In this document: one piece after another, positions 16,511 through 24,883 of the stretch
Layout: each line of letters starts with the position of its first letter
Position numbering within the stretch: the first letter of the stretch is position 1
Source of the DNA: an uncultured Phycisphaerales bacterium
GTDB lineage: Bacteria; Planctomycetota; Phycisphaerae; UBA1845; Fen-1342
Direction of reading: 5' to 3'
Length of the DNA: 64,000 bases
Assembly: GCA_903914415.1 (NCBI GenBank)
Contig: CAIWOY010000152.1
Coordinates: 37,584-101,583 of the forward strand
The notes under the pieces: generated by a model
The model's database searches: none
Told to the model about the DNA's origin: nothing
What the model saw: the letters and a program-made list of their open reading frames with translations, nothing else
Translations under genes and position numbers: made by a program

Positions 16511-16689
16511 TACGGACCCTCAGGGTCGGCGCGGATCATGGCCCCGCTGCCGCGGACTTTCAAGGCCGGGGCTGACAAGTGTGCCGCGGACGGGTATCAT
16601 CACGCGCCTTGCCGCCGGGCACGGAATGGCCTAGGCGAGCGGCGCGGTCGCGAAACGGTGCAAACGGGGCACAACGCGGAGGCTGGCCA

Positions 16690-17043
16690 GTGACTCGAAC
16701 CCGGCTGATAGCGTGCCTGGTGGCGATCGGGCTCGCAACGGGGGGGTGTACGGTGAACATCCCCGGCAACAACACGACGCTCTTTGCCACAGGCGAGTCG
16801 TTCATCCTGCGCGGTACGACGGCGGTCATTGACAACAGCGGACCCTGTCTGGTGTGGATCGGCGAGAACGGCATAACGTATCACCTGTTTCAGGGCGGCC
16901 GGTTGGAGAACGCGGACTTCGACCGCATCACGACCCCGGGCGTGACGTCACGCCTGGAGCTCGCCGCGCGGAGCGACCTCACCGTCTCGTGCCAGGTCGG
17001 CGAGATTGTCGAGGTCCAACGCGTGCTGGAAATCGTCGAGTAG
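16690..17043 (+). CDS. Small predicted lipoprotein
   Basis: 117 residues from GTG 16690, chosen for GGAGG seven bases upstream and because it places a classic signal at the N-terminus: VTRTRLIACLVAIGLATGGC, with Cys20 as the likely lipidated residue. The mature ~98 residues are a small beta-rich domain (ESFILRGTTAVIDNSG, ITYHLFQGGRLENADF, SRLELAARSDLTVSC). No family recognised. It lies 23 bp before a second, larger lipoprotein gene on the same strand, so the two are probably co-transcribed. Confidence 0.75.
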   Translation: MTRTRLIACLVAIGLATGGCTVNIPGNNTTLFATGESFILRGTTAVIDNSGPCLVWIGENGITYHLFQGGRLENADFDRITTPGVTSRLELAARSDLTVSCQVGEIVEVQRVLEIVE

Positions 17044-17066
17044 CACTGAGGCCGCCCGGACGAGAC

Positions 17067-18656
17067 ATGCAGGCCATGACACGCCGCCGCCGTCATTCTG
17101 AACAGGTCGCCCAAGCCCGACTGCTCCACCCGTACGCCGCGCGCGGGGCCGCCCTCCTCGTGCTCGCCGCGTTGCCCGGCTGCAATTTGCTCAGCGGGCT
17201 GAGTGGCGAGCCGCAGCGGCCCTACGCCCCGGTCGTGCTGGTCGGGACCGAGCGCCTCGATCGGCCGGCGGTGGCTTCCGTCGGGGATGTGTTTCGCCCC
17301 GCCTACAGCTTCGCCGTGGACGACGCGGATGCCGCTCGTGGGCAGGCCGTGGGGTTCTTCGTCACGCTCGTTACGGGCGACCCGAACAGCCTGGCGTTTC
17401 GCCTTACGGACGAGGAAACGGGCGCCGACACACGGCTGGTCCGCGTGCCGCCGCCGGGCGACGCCACCGAGCGCGCCGCTGCGGCTACCCCGCGCGCCTT
17501 CAACGCCGACACGCGCAGCCGCCTCGCGGGGGGCGCGGGCCTCTGGTGGCTCGACGCCGGGGCGGGCAACGCGACGTATCGCTTCGCCGTGCTGATTCCG
17601 GCCGGGGCGCTGTCGGCCTTCACGCGGCTGCAGATGTACGCGAGTGCCGCGCCGGATGGCACGCCGATCAACGCCGCCGCGCTGGAACTCGTGCGCGACT
17701 TCTTCTACCTCGCGATCATTGGGGACTCGCTCCTGTGGGGCAACGGCCTGGAGGAGCAGGACAAGTTCACCGCGCTGGCGTCCCAGACGCTCGAGCGCGA
17801 GACGGGGCGCAAGGTGATCGGGCAGCGGTACGCGCAGTCCGGGGCCTGCATCGTGCCCGCCCCGGGCGATTCGGTGTGCCAGTGGAGCTGCTCCGGCGAG
17901 GTGCCGGTCGCGTCCACCTCGATCACCTTGCAGGCCGACCTGATCGAACGCCCGGAGCTGATGGACCTGATCCTGATGGGCGGGTGCATCAACGACGTCG
18001 GGCTCGACGCCATCCTGCTGCCCGGGATGCCTATGGATGACCTCACCGAGCTGACGCAGCACTTCTGCCGGGACGAAATGACGACGCTGCTGCGCAAGGT
18101 GCGCCGGCTCGCTCCGCAGGCCCGCGTGGTCGTCACCGGGTACTACCCGATCATCGGCCCGGACAGCGACTCGTTTGCGATACGGATCTGGAGTCAAGTT
18201 CGCGGCCTCCTCGGCGCCGCGGAGGCGCCCCTGGTGCCGACCCTCGCGGCGCAGTCCGCCGACTTCGAAACGCAGGCGCGGGCGGCGCTTTTGGCCGCGG
18301 TGCAACAGGTCAACGCGGACGCCGATCCGTCCGCGGCGAGCAAGGTGGCGTTCGCCGGCCCGGGTTTCGGCCCCGACCACGCGACCTTCGCGCCGCAACC
18401 GTGGCTGTGGGGGCTGACGTCGGACGCGGCTTTTCTGCAAAACACGACGCTTGACTACGAGCTGTTCCCCGAGGATCCCCTGCGCGATTTTCGCTTGTCC
18501 AACTGCTCCGGGCCCAACGTCGGCGGCGACCAGGTCCAGTGCATCTACGAGTCAGTGGGACACCCGAATCGCCGCGGCGCGCGGGCCTACGCCGACGCCG
18601 TCGTCGCCAGCCTGCGCACCCTCGGCGTCTTGCCCCCCGTGGCCGCACGCCAGTAG
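17067..18656 (+). CDS. Lipoprotein with SGNH/GDSL hydrolase-like domain
   Basis: 529 residues. Start ATG 17067 (a second ATG follows at 17076). A basic N-terminus and hydrophobic stretch end in LAALPGCN, a clear lipobox. Residues about 35-205 are a domain of unknown type. From about residue 210, YLAIIGDSLLWGNGLEEQDK carries the GDS nucleophile block, LMGGCINDVGLD is the GGxND block III, and SVGHPNRRGARAYADAV provides the histidine of block V. It is therefore a probable serine esterase or lipase-like hydrolase on the periplasmic side of a membrane. The substrate is unknown. It pairs with the small lipoprotein upstream. Confidence 0.8.
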   Translation: MQAMTRRRRHSEQVAQARLLHPYAARGAALLVLAALPGCNLLSGLSGEPQRPYAPVVLVGTERLDRPAVASVGDVFRPAYSFAVDDADAARGQAVGFFVTLVTGDPNSLAFRLTDEETGADTRLVRVPPPGDATERAAAATPRAFNADTRSRLAGGAGLWWLDAGAGNATYRFAVLIPAGALSAFTRLQMYASAAPDGTPINAAALELVRDFFYLAIIGDSLLWGNGLEEQDKFTALASQTLERETGRKVIGQRYAQSGACIVPAPGDSVCQWSCSGEVPVASTSITLQADLIERPELMDLILMGGCINDVGLDAILLPGMPMDDLTELTQHFCRDEMTTLLRKVRRLAPQARVVVTGYYPIIGPDSDSFAIRIWSQVRGLLGAAEAPLVPTLAAQSADFETQARAALLAAVQQVNADADPSAASKVAFAGPGFGPDHATFAPQPWLWGLTSDAAFLQNTTLDYELFPEDPLRDFRLSNCSGPNVGGDQVQCIYESVGHPNRRGARAYADAVVASLRTLGVLPPVAARQ

Positions 18657-18774
18657 CCCGTCACGTTTCGATTCTCGGGGAGCATCGGCGTCCTGCCGGT
18701 GCGAAACCGGGGAAAACGCGCCGCCTGACCCGAAGAATAAGAGGCGACGGTCTACCAGTCCCACCTCCCCGGTG

Positions 18775-20277
18775 CTACGTCGCGCGCCGCCGGCGCGCGT
18801 CCGCCTCCAGCCAGAAGTGGTACGCGACCATCCCCAACGTGGCCAGGACGCCCACCGCCGTGCAGATGTACCAGAACGACTGCGGGTGATACGTGTTCCA
18901 CAGGACCTGGCGAGCTGCGGCTTCGCTCTGCCCGAGCGCGTCGGCCAGCTTCGACATGACCGCGCCTTTCGACAGCCCGGCCACCGCCTGCGGGTCGAGC
19001 CCCAGGCCGTGTACCAGGTGGTGCCGGGCGAGCGCAATCTTGTCGGACAGCCGGTCGTAGAGCGGCCCGCCGATGAAGTTCGCCCCCGCCCAGCCGACGG
19101 CGAAGGGAATGTTGGAATAGCCCATATAGAGGGCCTTCTTCTCCGGCGGCGCCATGAGGGCGACGTACTCGCTGAACTTCGGGCTGCACGCCATCTCGCC
19201 CAGTGCAAAGATGAAGATGCCGAGCACGCACAGCCACCCGGTCGTCATCGTGCCGGCGAAGAGGAACCCGCCGCAGCACACCGCCATCCCGACGATCATG
19301 TCGCTGATCGGGCGGAACTTGCCGCTGAGGTACGAGATCAGCAGCACGAAGATGATGATCGCCCCCGCATCCACGTTGACGATCCACTCCGGGTTCACCT
19401 GGCCGCCGCCCGCCGCCATCCGCTGGAAGAAGCCCAGGCCGGTGACGCGCGCCAGGAACTGCGCCACGTCGTTCGAGTCGACCCACTGGTCGATGAAGAT
19501 CGAGAGCTGGTCGAAAAGCTGCATGAACATGAACCAGAAGCCCGAGAAGATCGCCAGGAAGACCACGAAGCGCAGGTCCTTCAGGACCGCCATGCTCTCC
19601 GCGAAAACCGCGGCCGGCGACTTGCGCGCGCCGCCCGGCTCCGCTCCCGTCCCCTTGGCGTAGTCCTTCAGGAAGACCAGCGTGATTAGCACGTTCACGA
19701 TGATGATGCCCGCGGCGGCGAAGAACGCGAAGCGCCACTGCAACAAGCGGAGGTAGCCGCAGACCAGCGGCCCGATGAACCCGCCGATGTTCACCACTTG
19801 GTAGAAGATGCCCCAGCCCAGCGACGAGTTCGACGTACCCACGCAGTGGGCGAGCGTGCCGTGCAGCGGCGGCTTGAAGATGGCGGTCCCCGTGCCGATC
19901 AGGCAGCACGCGCCCATGAAGCTCCACCAACTGTGCGTGTACCCCATCAGCGAGTAGCCCACGATGTTGATGCCGAACGCCACCAGCAGCGACCGCCGGT
20001 ACCCGTACCGGTCGGCGAATCCGCCCGTGAACATCGGCAGCAGGCACTGGATCAGCGACCACACGCCGAAGAAGATGCCTTTGTCCGTGTTCGAGAGCGC
20101 CAGCCCGCCCTTCTCCGCCTCGGCGACGATGTACAGGGCCGCGATCGTCCGCACGCCGTAGAACGAGAAACGCTCCACCAGCTCGATGGCGTTGGCGACC
20201 CAGAAGCTGGACGGAAAGCTCTTGAATTGCGCGACAAAACCCGGACGCGACGCAGCGGCGGGAACGGCAGCACTCAT
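18775..20277 (-). CDS. Proton-dependent oligopeptide transporter (POT/PTR2 family, MFS)
   Basis: 500 residues, about 12-14 membrane helices. The start is set at ATG 20277 because GAGGAG lies 8 bp upstream; an in-frame ATG at 20376 has none and crosses an inserted repeat. POT signatures: ELVERFSFYGVRTIAALYI (E-R-F-x-x-Y-G block) near the N-terminus and the region IGTGTAIFKPPLHGTLAHC, matching the G-x-G-x-x-K-P motif. FAGTMTTGWLCVLGIFIFALGEMACSPK is the usual late block (helix near residue 330). It would import di- and tripeptides with protons. An insert of ~90 residues near the C-terminus (residues ~410-470) is unusual. Confidence 0.88.
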   Translation of the reverse strand: MSAAVPAAASRPGFVAQFKSFPSSFWVANAIELVERFSFYGVRTIAALYIVAEAEKGGLALSNTDKGIFFGVWSLIQCLLPMFTGGFADRYGYRRSLLVAFGINIVGYSLMGYTHSWWSFMGACCLIGTGTAIFKPPLHGTLAHCVGTSNSSLGWGIFYQVVNIGGFIGPLVCGYLRLLQWRFAFFAAAGIIIVNVLITLVFLKDYAKGTGAEPGGARKSPAAVFAESMAVLKDLRFVVFLAIFSGFWFMFMQLFDQLSIFIDQWVDSNDVAQFLARVTGLGFFQRMAAGGGQVNPEWIVNVDAGAIIIFVLLISYLSGKFRPISDMIVGMAVCCGGFLFAGTMTTGWLCVLGIFIFALGEMACSPKFSEYVALMAPPEKKALYMGYSNIPFAVGWAGANFIGGPLYDRLSDKIALARHHLVHGLGLDPQAVAGLSKGAVMSKLADALGQSEAAARQVLWNTYHPQSFWYICTAVGVLATLGMVAYHFWLEADARRRRAT

Positions 20278-20336
20278 GGACGGCGACTCCTCGTTACCAG
20301 CCGGACGAGCCCGCGTTCGAGCCCGCGCACTAGTGT

Positions 20337-20453
20337 AGTGTCTCGTCGAATCTGCGACGTATGGGAGCCGCGACATTTATGTCGCGCGGTCGTCCCGCGC
20401 GGCCTGAAGGCCGCGGCTCAGCCCCTGATACGATCGGTTTCTTACGAGACACT
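20337..20453. mobile_element. MITE-like 117-bp element with terminal inverted repeats
   Basis: Perfect 10-bp inverted ends AGTGTCTCGT (20337-20346) and ACGAGACACT (20444-20453) enclose two further palindromes, GCGACATTTATGTCGC and GGCCTGAAGGCC. No transposase is encoded. It lies between the start of the POT transporter gene and the end of the next leftward gene. No target-site duplication is obvious. Confidence 0.55.
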
Positions 20454-20464
20454 GTACTTGCGCA

Positions 20465-20776
20465 TCACTGCTCCCGCCCCTGCACCCGCCGCGCCGTCAG
20501 ACAATCCGGCGCACCCGGCGCCAGGTCGCGGCACAGCGTCGGCCGCTCCCCATAGATCGTGCACCGCCAAGCGCCCAGTTCGCCCTCCAGCGCCACGCAG
20601 CGCTCCGTCTCCGGATGCTTCCGCATGAAACGCAGCATCAGCCCGGGGGCGCAGTGCTGTAGCGCGGTGAGCGGCTCCAGCGCCGGCGTCCGCTCAAAAC
20701 GGGCCGCCTCGGCGTCGCTCAACAGCACGTCCAGGCCGAAACAACAGGCTCCGCAGCTTTGACAATCGTACGTCAT
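20465..20776 (-). CDS. YkgJ-type cysteine-cluster protein
   Basis: 103 residues from ATG 20776. The N-terminal MTYDCQSCGACCFG and later cysteines (QHCAP, RCVALEG, WRCTIYGERPTLCRDL) fit the YkgJ/UPF0153 family of small proteins that probably bind zinc or an iron-sulfur cluster. The CxxCxxCC start and the W-x-C-x-I-Y-x-x-R-P-x-x-C-R block are diagnostic. The molecular role of the family is not established. It is same-strand with the ACT-domain gene 43 bp upstream and may be co-transcribed with it. Confidence 0.85.
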   Translation of the reverse strand: MTYDCQSCGACCFGLDVLLSDAEAARFERTPALEPLTALQHCAPGLMLRFMRKHPETERCVALEGELGAWRCTIYGERPTLCRDLAPGAPDCLTARRVQGREQ

Positions 20777-20819
20777 CGGGTTCACTCGCAGGGTGGCGGC
20801 GGGCCGTCCGCCCACGGGG

Positions 20820-21245
20820 TCAGGGTGCCAGCACACGCTCCAGAATCGCCTTGGCCCGGTCCCCGTCGGCGTCGTTGTCGAACGCGATGTTGATTACGGC
20901 CTGCTCGCCCAGCGCGGCCGCCGAAAAATCGCGCAGGTTCAGCCCCGCGTCCGCCAGCGCCGCCGCCACCCGCGCCCCCAGCCCGGCCGTGTTCGGCCCC
21001 TTCACGCGGATGATGCGAAAGGCGCTTTCCGTGGCCAGTCCCGCCCGCTCGGCGATCTCGACCTCCTCGAGCGACCGCAGCGGGGCGACGAAGAGCAGCG
21101 CACGACCCGGCTGATCCGGACGGCCGAGAATCAACTCAAGGTTGAGGCCGCCGGTGCTGAGCGCGCGCAGCTTCTCGGCCAGCGCCCCGGGGTGATCCGG
21201 GATCGCGCCGACCCAGACATACTCTTTCGTGATGCGGTACGTCAT
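20820..21245 (-). CDS. Tandem ACT-domain protein
   Basis: 141 residues from ATG 21245, with GGAG nine bases upstream. Two ACT-type regulatory folds follow each other: residues 5-60 (VGAIPDHPGALAEKLRALS, with the D-x-P-G turn) and 75-140 (RVKGPNTAGLGARVAAALADAG). There is no attached enzyme domain, so it is likely to be an amino-acid-sensing regulatory protein. Small stand-alone ACT proteins occur widely and their ligands are mostly unknown. Confidence 0.8.
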   Translation of the reverse strand: MTYRITKEYVWVGAIPDHPGALAEKLRALSTGGLNLELILGRPDQPGRALLFVAPLRSLEEVEIAERAGLATESAFRIIRVKGPNTAGLGARVAAALADAGLNLRDFSAAALGEQAVINIAFDNDADGDRAKAILERVLAP

Positions 21246-21320
21246 GCCGCGCCTGCTCCAGCCGAACACGCTCGGGGACAGGACCGCCGCCACTCTACCG
21301 GCCGCGCTGACCCCCTGCAA

Positions 21321-22124
21321 TCAGCGACCCGGCTCGGGCTTGGGCTGCGGCCCGCCGGCCGCCGATGTCGCGCCGGCCTTTCCGGTGCGCATGGTGACGT
21401 TCTGCGGCGACAGAATCCCGCCGGACATGATGGCCTTGACAGCCTCCTCGACCGTCCAATCGACCTCGATGATGTCCGTCCGCTTGAGCACGAAGACAAA
21501 CCCCGTGGTCGGGTTCGGCGTGGTGGCGATGAAAGCCGCGCACAACTCTTCGCCCGTCACGGAGTCCTTGAACGTGTTGGTGATGAAGGCGATCGAGCGC
21601 GTCAGCTCGTTCGGGAAGGGCACCAGCGCGACGCGCTGGAAGCTCTGCGATTGCTGGCCGGAGAACAGCCCCACGATCTGCTTCAGCGCGGTGTAGACCG
21701 TTTTGACAAAAGGCACGCGGCTGACGAGATAGTCAACCCAGTCGATGATCCGCCGGCCGATCACGTTGGCGGAAAACACGCCGATCAGGTAGAGCACGAA
21801 AAACGTGAGCACGACCGCAAACCCCCAGATGCTCCACTGCACCGCCGGGGGCAGCGCCGTCAGCCCGCGCGCGCTCCACTGGTCCGCGGTGACACCCCAG
21901 CGCGCTGCCAGGGCCGGGCTCCACGGCCCGTGCAGCAGGATCCCGATGACCCACAGCGACAGGTCCCGCAGCCAGCCGAACACGACCCACAGCAGCCAGG
22001 CCGTGACCATGATCGGCAGAATCGTCAGCAGCCCGGTCGTGACCCGGGCCCGAATCACCGCGCGGACCGCCGATAGGACACGGCTGTGCGGACGTTCGCG
22101 GGGGGTTCCAGCACTTGCAGGCAT
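21321..22124 (-). CDS. DUF502 family membrane protein
   Basis: 267 residues. Two adjacent ATG codons (22127 and 22124) follow GGAG; the second has the better 5-bp spacing. The first helix GLLTILPIMVTAWLLWVVF begins with the T-G-L-x-x-x-L-P motif of DUF502, and a second helix is GFAVVLTFFVLYLIGVFSAN. The conserved cytosolic block VPFVKTVYTALKQIVGLFSG and FQRVALVPFPNELTRSIAFITN follows, then a beta-rich C-terminal part. The family is found in bacteria and plant plastids and has no firmly assigned bacterial function. A Pro/Gly-rich tail closes the protein. Confidence 0.85.
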   Translation of the reverse strand: MPASAGTPRERPHSRVLSAVRAVIRARVTTGLLTILPIMVTAWLLWVVFGWLRDLSLWVIGILLHGPWSPALAARWGVTADQWSARGLTALPPAVQWSIWGFAVVLTFFVLYLIGVFSANVIGRRIIDWVDYLVSRVPFVKTVYTALKQIVGLFSGQQSQSFQRVALVPFPNELTRSIAFITNTFKDSVTGEELCAAFIATTPNPTTGFVFVLKRTDIIEVDWTVEEAVKAIMSGGILSPQNVTMRTGKAGATSAAGGPQPKPEPGR

Positions 22125-22277
22125 CATGTCTCCAAACCTGGTGCGACCCTGTCTGGCTGCCGTCGGCCGGTCGCGCTCCGACGATACCGCTTTTTCATCC
22201 ACCGGCAAGCGCGGGCGCCCCACACCGGAAGCGTGGGGCACCCGACGACCCGTGGCTGTGGGCCGTTCGCTGCTCGT

Positions 22278-22388
22278 TCAGTTGACCGAGGGACCGGGGC
22301 CCAAGACCAGCCTCACGAGCAACCACGCGATCATGATCGAGCCCACCAGGAACCCAGCCAGGCCCAGGATGCGAAAAAAAGTCTTCAT
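22278..22388 (-). CDS. Small single-pass membrane protein (36 aa)
   Basis: Starting at ATG 22388, MKTFFRILGLAGFLVGSIMI leads into a continuous helix followed by AWLLVRLVLGPGPSVN. The whole peptide is essentially one membrane anchor with positive N-terminus. The ribosome site is weak (GGAAC). It lies between two leftward genes with small gaps. No homologue recognised; the coding call rests on amino-acid composition alone. Confidence 0.4.
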   Translation of the reverse strand: MKTFFRILGLAGFLVGSIMIAWLLVRLVLGPGPSVN

Positions 22389-22472
22389 TGTTCCGCGTTC
22401 CGTATGAATGCCGAGACGACATGCGCGCAGTACCAGCCGCGCACCACAGCAAGTTCCCCCCTGGCAGAACAA

Positions 22473-22838
22473 TCAGATCAGCAGACGACCGTGCACGATG
22501 TTGATATCGCAGGGCCGCGTCAAGTGGGATGGGTCGAGGTCGATCGGTACGGCGCCATCCGACACCGGGCGTAGACCGGGCGTGAGGATAGCTTCGGCGG
22601 GCGTGCCGCCGTCTGGGCTGCGTGTCGCATGGGACAAGGGTGCTGACGCGGTGCTGTCCCGGACCAGCACGGCCTCGCTGGGTATGCGCTCACTGGCGCC
22701 GCGCTCGACCTGCTCCGGCACGCGCCCCGTCGCGACGCGTGCATGGCGGGGTGCAGCTTGGCCGAAAAGCCAGGGCACTGTGATGATGAGTGCCACGACC
22801 CGGACATACGGTGATCGCAACACACGGTCAATATGCAC
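22473..22838 (-). CDS. Hypothetical membrane-anchored protein, 121 aa
   Basis: Start at GTG 22838 because GGGAG lies exactly eight bases upstream. After VHIDRVLRSPY a single helix RVVALIITVPWLFGQAA (about 12-28) would anchor the protein, followed by ~90 residues outside that are rich in Arg, Pro and Ser with no visible motif. No family recognised. The start signal and anchor suggest a real gene, but the composition of the rest is close to that of non-coding frames here. Confidence 0.45.
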   Translation of the reverse strand: MHIDRVLRSPYVRVVALIITVPWLFGQAAPRHARVATGRVPEQVERGASERIPSEAVLVRDSTASAPLSHATRSPDGGTPAEAILTPGLRPVSDGAVPIDLDPSHLTRPCDINIVHGRLLI

Positions 22839-22985
22839 GTCCGCAGCTCCCAAACCGCGCTGAGTCTAGCGCCGCTCCGCGTAAACGCAAGCCACAGCGG
22901 GGCAAAACGGCTTTCACCCCCCGGGGCCGCGCCTGGCCCGCACGCGCCGTGCCTGGCGGCGCATTCCGTGCTATCCTGACCGCCG

Positions 22986-24140
22986 ATGAGCAACCCCAGC
23001 CCGGCCGAGTTTGTCGGGAACGGCCCCTTGTTCGACGGGCATGTCCTGCACGTCGTGGACACCTCCGTCGTGGTGCGCTGGGGGCCGATGCTCCGCCAGA
23101 CCCTGCGCGCGTTGCACGACAGCGGTACCCCCACCTCCCTCGTCACGAACGACCGGGAGTTGCCGGCGAACCTGGAGGGGACCGGCGTCGAGTGCCACGC
23201 CGTCGAGCAACTCGCCGGCTGGCGCGCTTGGCGCCTCGGCGAACGCCTCCTCGCACGCTTCCGGCACCCCCCGAAGATCGTTCATCTCTGGGGTGCGACC
23301 GGCCTCGCCTGGGTCCAACGCTGGTGCAGACGGAATCACGTGCCGGTCGTGGTCCATGCCTTCGGCGTGACGGATGTCGCTCAACTCACGGCGCCACGTG
23401 TGGACGTGCAGACACGCGTCGCGGTGGCTTCCGACCACCTCGCGGAGCTGGGTTCGCAGCGCGCCGGCGACATGGCTCGCCCTTGGACGGTCATCCCGCC
23501 CGGGGTGGCGCTGCCGCGGCAATCCGCGGCCACACGCACGGGCGAGCGGACGCTCGCCGTGCTCTGTGCCTGCTCCCTCGACCGCCCGGATGCGGCTGGC
23601 GTTCTGATCGACGCCATCGCGGAGCTGCGGCGCACGCAGCGCGACGTGCAGGCCGTGCTCGTGGGCGCGGGACCAGGTACCGACCTGATCTGGCGGCAAA
23701 TTCACACCCGCGCGGTGCACGACTGTTGTGCCGTGCTCGACGAGCCGCGGCTGTGGGAGAAAGGGCTGCCGGGTGCGGATGTCTGCGTCGTCCCGGCGCG
23801 GCAGGGTGACTTGTGGCTGACGCCGCTGCTGGCGATGGGGCTGGGCAAGCTGGTCATTGCCTCGCGCGATCAGCCCGCCCAGTGGTTCATCGAAGGACAG
23901 ACCGCCTGGCAGTTTACGCCCGGGTCCGCCGTGGAGCTGGCCTACCTGCTGACGCGCGCCGCCGACCAGCCACAGCACGTGCAGGAAGCGACCGCGACGG
24001 CGAGCGCGTACTTTGACACGCACCATTCGATTGGCGCGTTGCTCGCCCGGCTGGCGGCGCTGTATCGGTCCATTGTCGACGAAGGCCGCACTGCGGGCAG
24101 CGCGGCCGCGGAGCACAGTGGTGGCGACGAACACACGTGA
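22986..24140 (+). CDS. Glycosyltransferase family 4-like (GT-B)
   Basis: 384 residues, ATG 22986 with no strong ribosome site. The N-terminal half includes VVDTSVVVRWGPMLRQTLRALHDSG and IVHLWGATGLAWVQ, as in the acceptor domain of GT4 enzymes. The C-terminal half has WTVIPPGVALPRQ, RTLAVLCACSLDRPDAAGVLIDAI, QAVLVGAGPG and the late block DVCVVPARQGDLWLTPLLAMGLGKLVIA, in which the usual E-x7-E is partly changed. It probably adds a sugar from a nucleotide donor to a lipid- or glycan-linked acceptor. Its end overlaps the next gene by 20 bp. Confidence 0.75.
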   Translation: MSNPSPAEFVGNGPLFDGHVLHVVDTSVVVRWGPMLRQTLRALHDSGTPTSLVTNDRELPANLEGTGVECHAVEQLAGWRAWRLGERLLARFRHPPKIVHLWGATGLAWVQRWCRRNHVPVVVHAFGVTDVAQLTAPRVDVQTRVAVASDHLAELGSQRAGDMARPWTVIPPGVALPRQSAATRTGERTLAVLCACSLDRPDAAGVLIDAIAELRRTQRDVQAVLVGAGPGTDLIWRQIHTRAVHDCCAVLDEPRLWEKGLPGADVCVVPARQGDLWLTPLLAMGLGKLVIASRDQPAQWFIEGQTAWQFTPGSAVELAYLLTRAADQPQHVQEATATASAYFDTHHSIGALLARLAALYRSIVDEGRTAGSAAAEHSGGDEHT

Positions 24141-24714
24141 GCTGCCCGGCGACGGATGGGCCTCCGCCCTGAACCTGCTGCTGCCGGGCGGCGGACTCAT
24201 TCTGATCGGCGCCCCCTGGTCGGGGCTGCTCATCGGACTGGCGTTCGCCGCGTGCGCAAACTTCGCGCTCGCCGCCGTCCTGCTGTTTCCGGACAGTTTC
24301 TCGCCGACGCACCAGGCGTTGGGCACCGGGCTGGCGGCGGGGGCCTACCTGGGCGCCCAGGTTCGCCTGGCGCAGACGCGGCGCCAAATGCGCGCCGCCG
24401 CCGCGGCTGCCTGGCGACGCCGGATGCTCTGGCGGACGCGCGAGCTCGTCGAGCGGGGGGAACATGCCGAGGCGTTGCAGACGATCACGCCGCTGGCCGA
24501 GCGCTGGCCGGACGATCTCCACGTGGCCTACCGTGTGGCCCAGGTGCTGACGGAGGTAGGATCGGCGGACGCCGCCCAGGACGCGTGGCGGCGCGTCCGC
24601 GCGCTTGACCGGCACGGGCTTTACCGGGCGCAGATCGGCGCGGGCTTCCAGCGGCTGTCGCAGGGCGAACGGGGCGCTCCGGCCACGGGGGGCGCCGCGC
24701 GGCTGGGCGATTGA
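24121..24714 (+). CDS. Membrane protein with C-terminal TPR-like segment
   Basis: 197 residues from GTG 24121, which has GGAG seven bases upstream and overlaps the preceding glycosyltransferase by 20 bp. Two helices (LNLLLPGGGLILIGAPWSGL plus the adjacent FAACANFALAAVLLF) make a hairpin at residues 17-60. A basic linker follows (RRQMRAAAAAAWRRRMLWR), then ~80 residues with TPR-like helices (ELVERGEHAEALQTITPLAE, DLHVAYRVAQVLTEVGSADAA). It probably works with the upstream glycosyltransferase at the inner face of the membrane. The family is unknown. Confidence 0.65.
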   Translation: MATNTRELPGDGWASALNLLLPGGGLILIGAPWSGLLIGLAFAACANFALAAVLLFPDSFSPTHQALGTGLAAGAYLGAQVRLAQTRRQMRAAAAAAWRRRMLWRTRELVERGEHAEALQTITPLAERWPDDLHVAYRVAQVLTEVGSADAAQDAWRRVRALDRHGLYRAQIGAGFQRLSQGERGAPATGGAARLGD

Positions 24715-24883
24715 TTCCCCTACGCCGCGTGGTCGATAACAACCGTGGCGTCGGGCGTCTGCCTTGCTGGCCCCCGATGCGCGGCATAAGATCACTGCGT
24801 TCGAGACGTCCCGTAAATCATGTCCGACCGCCGGGCAGGGCGCTTGCCTTGCCGGGCCTGGCGGCCGGTCGGAGTCTGGAAGC

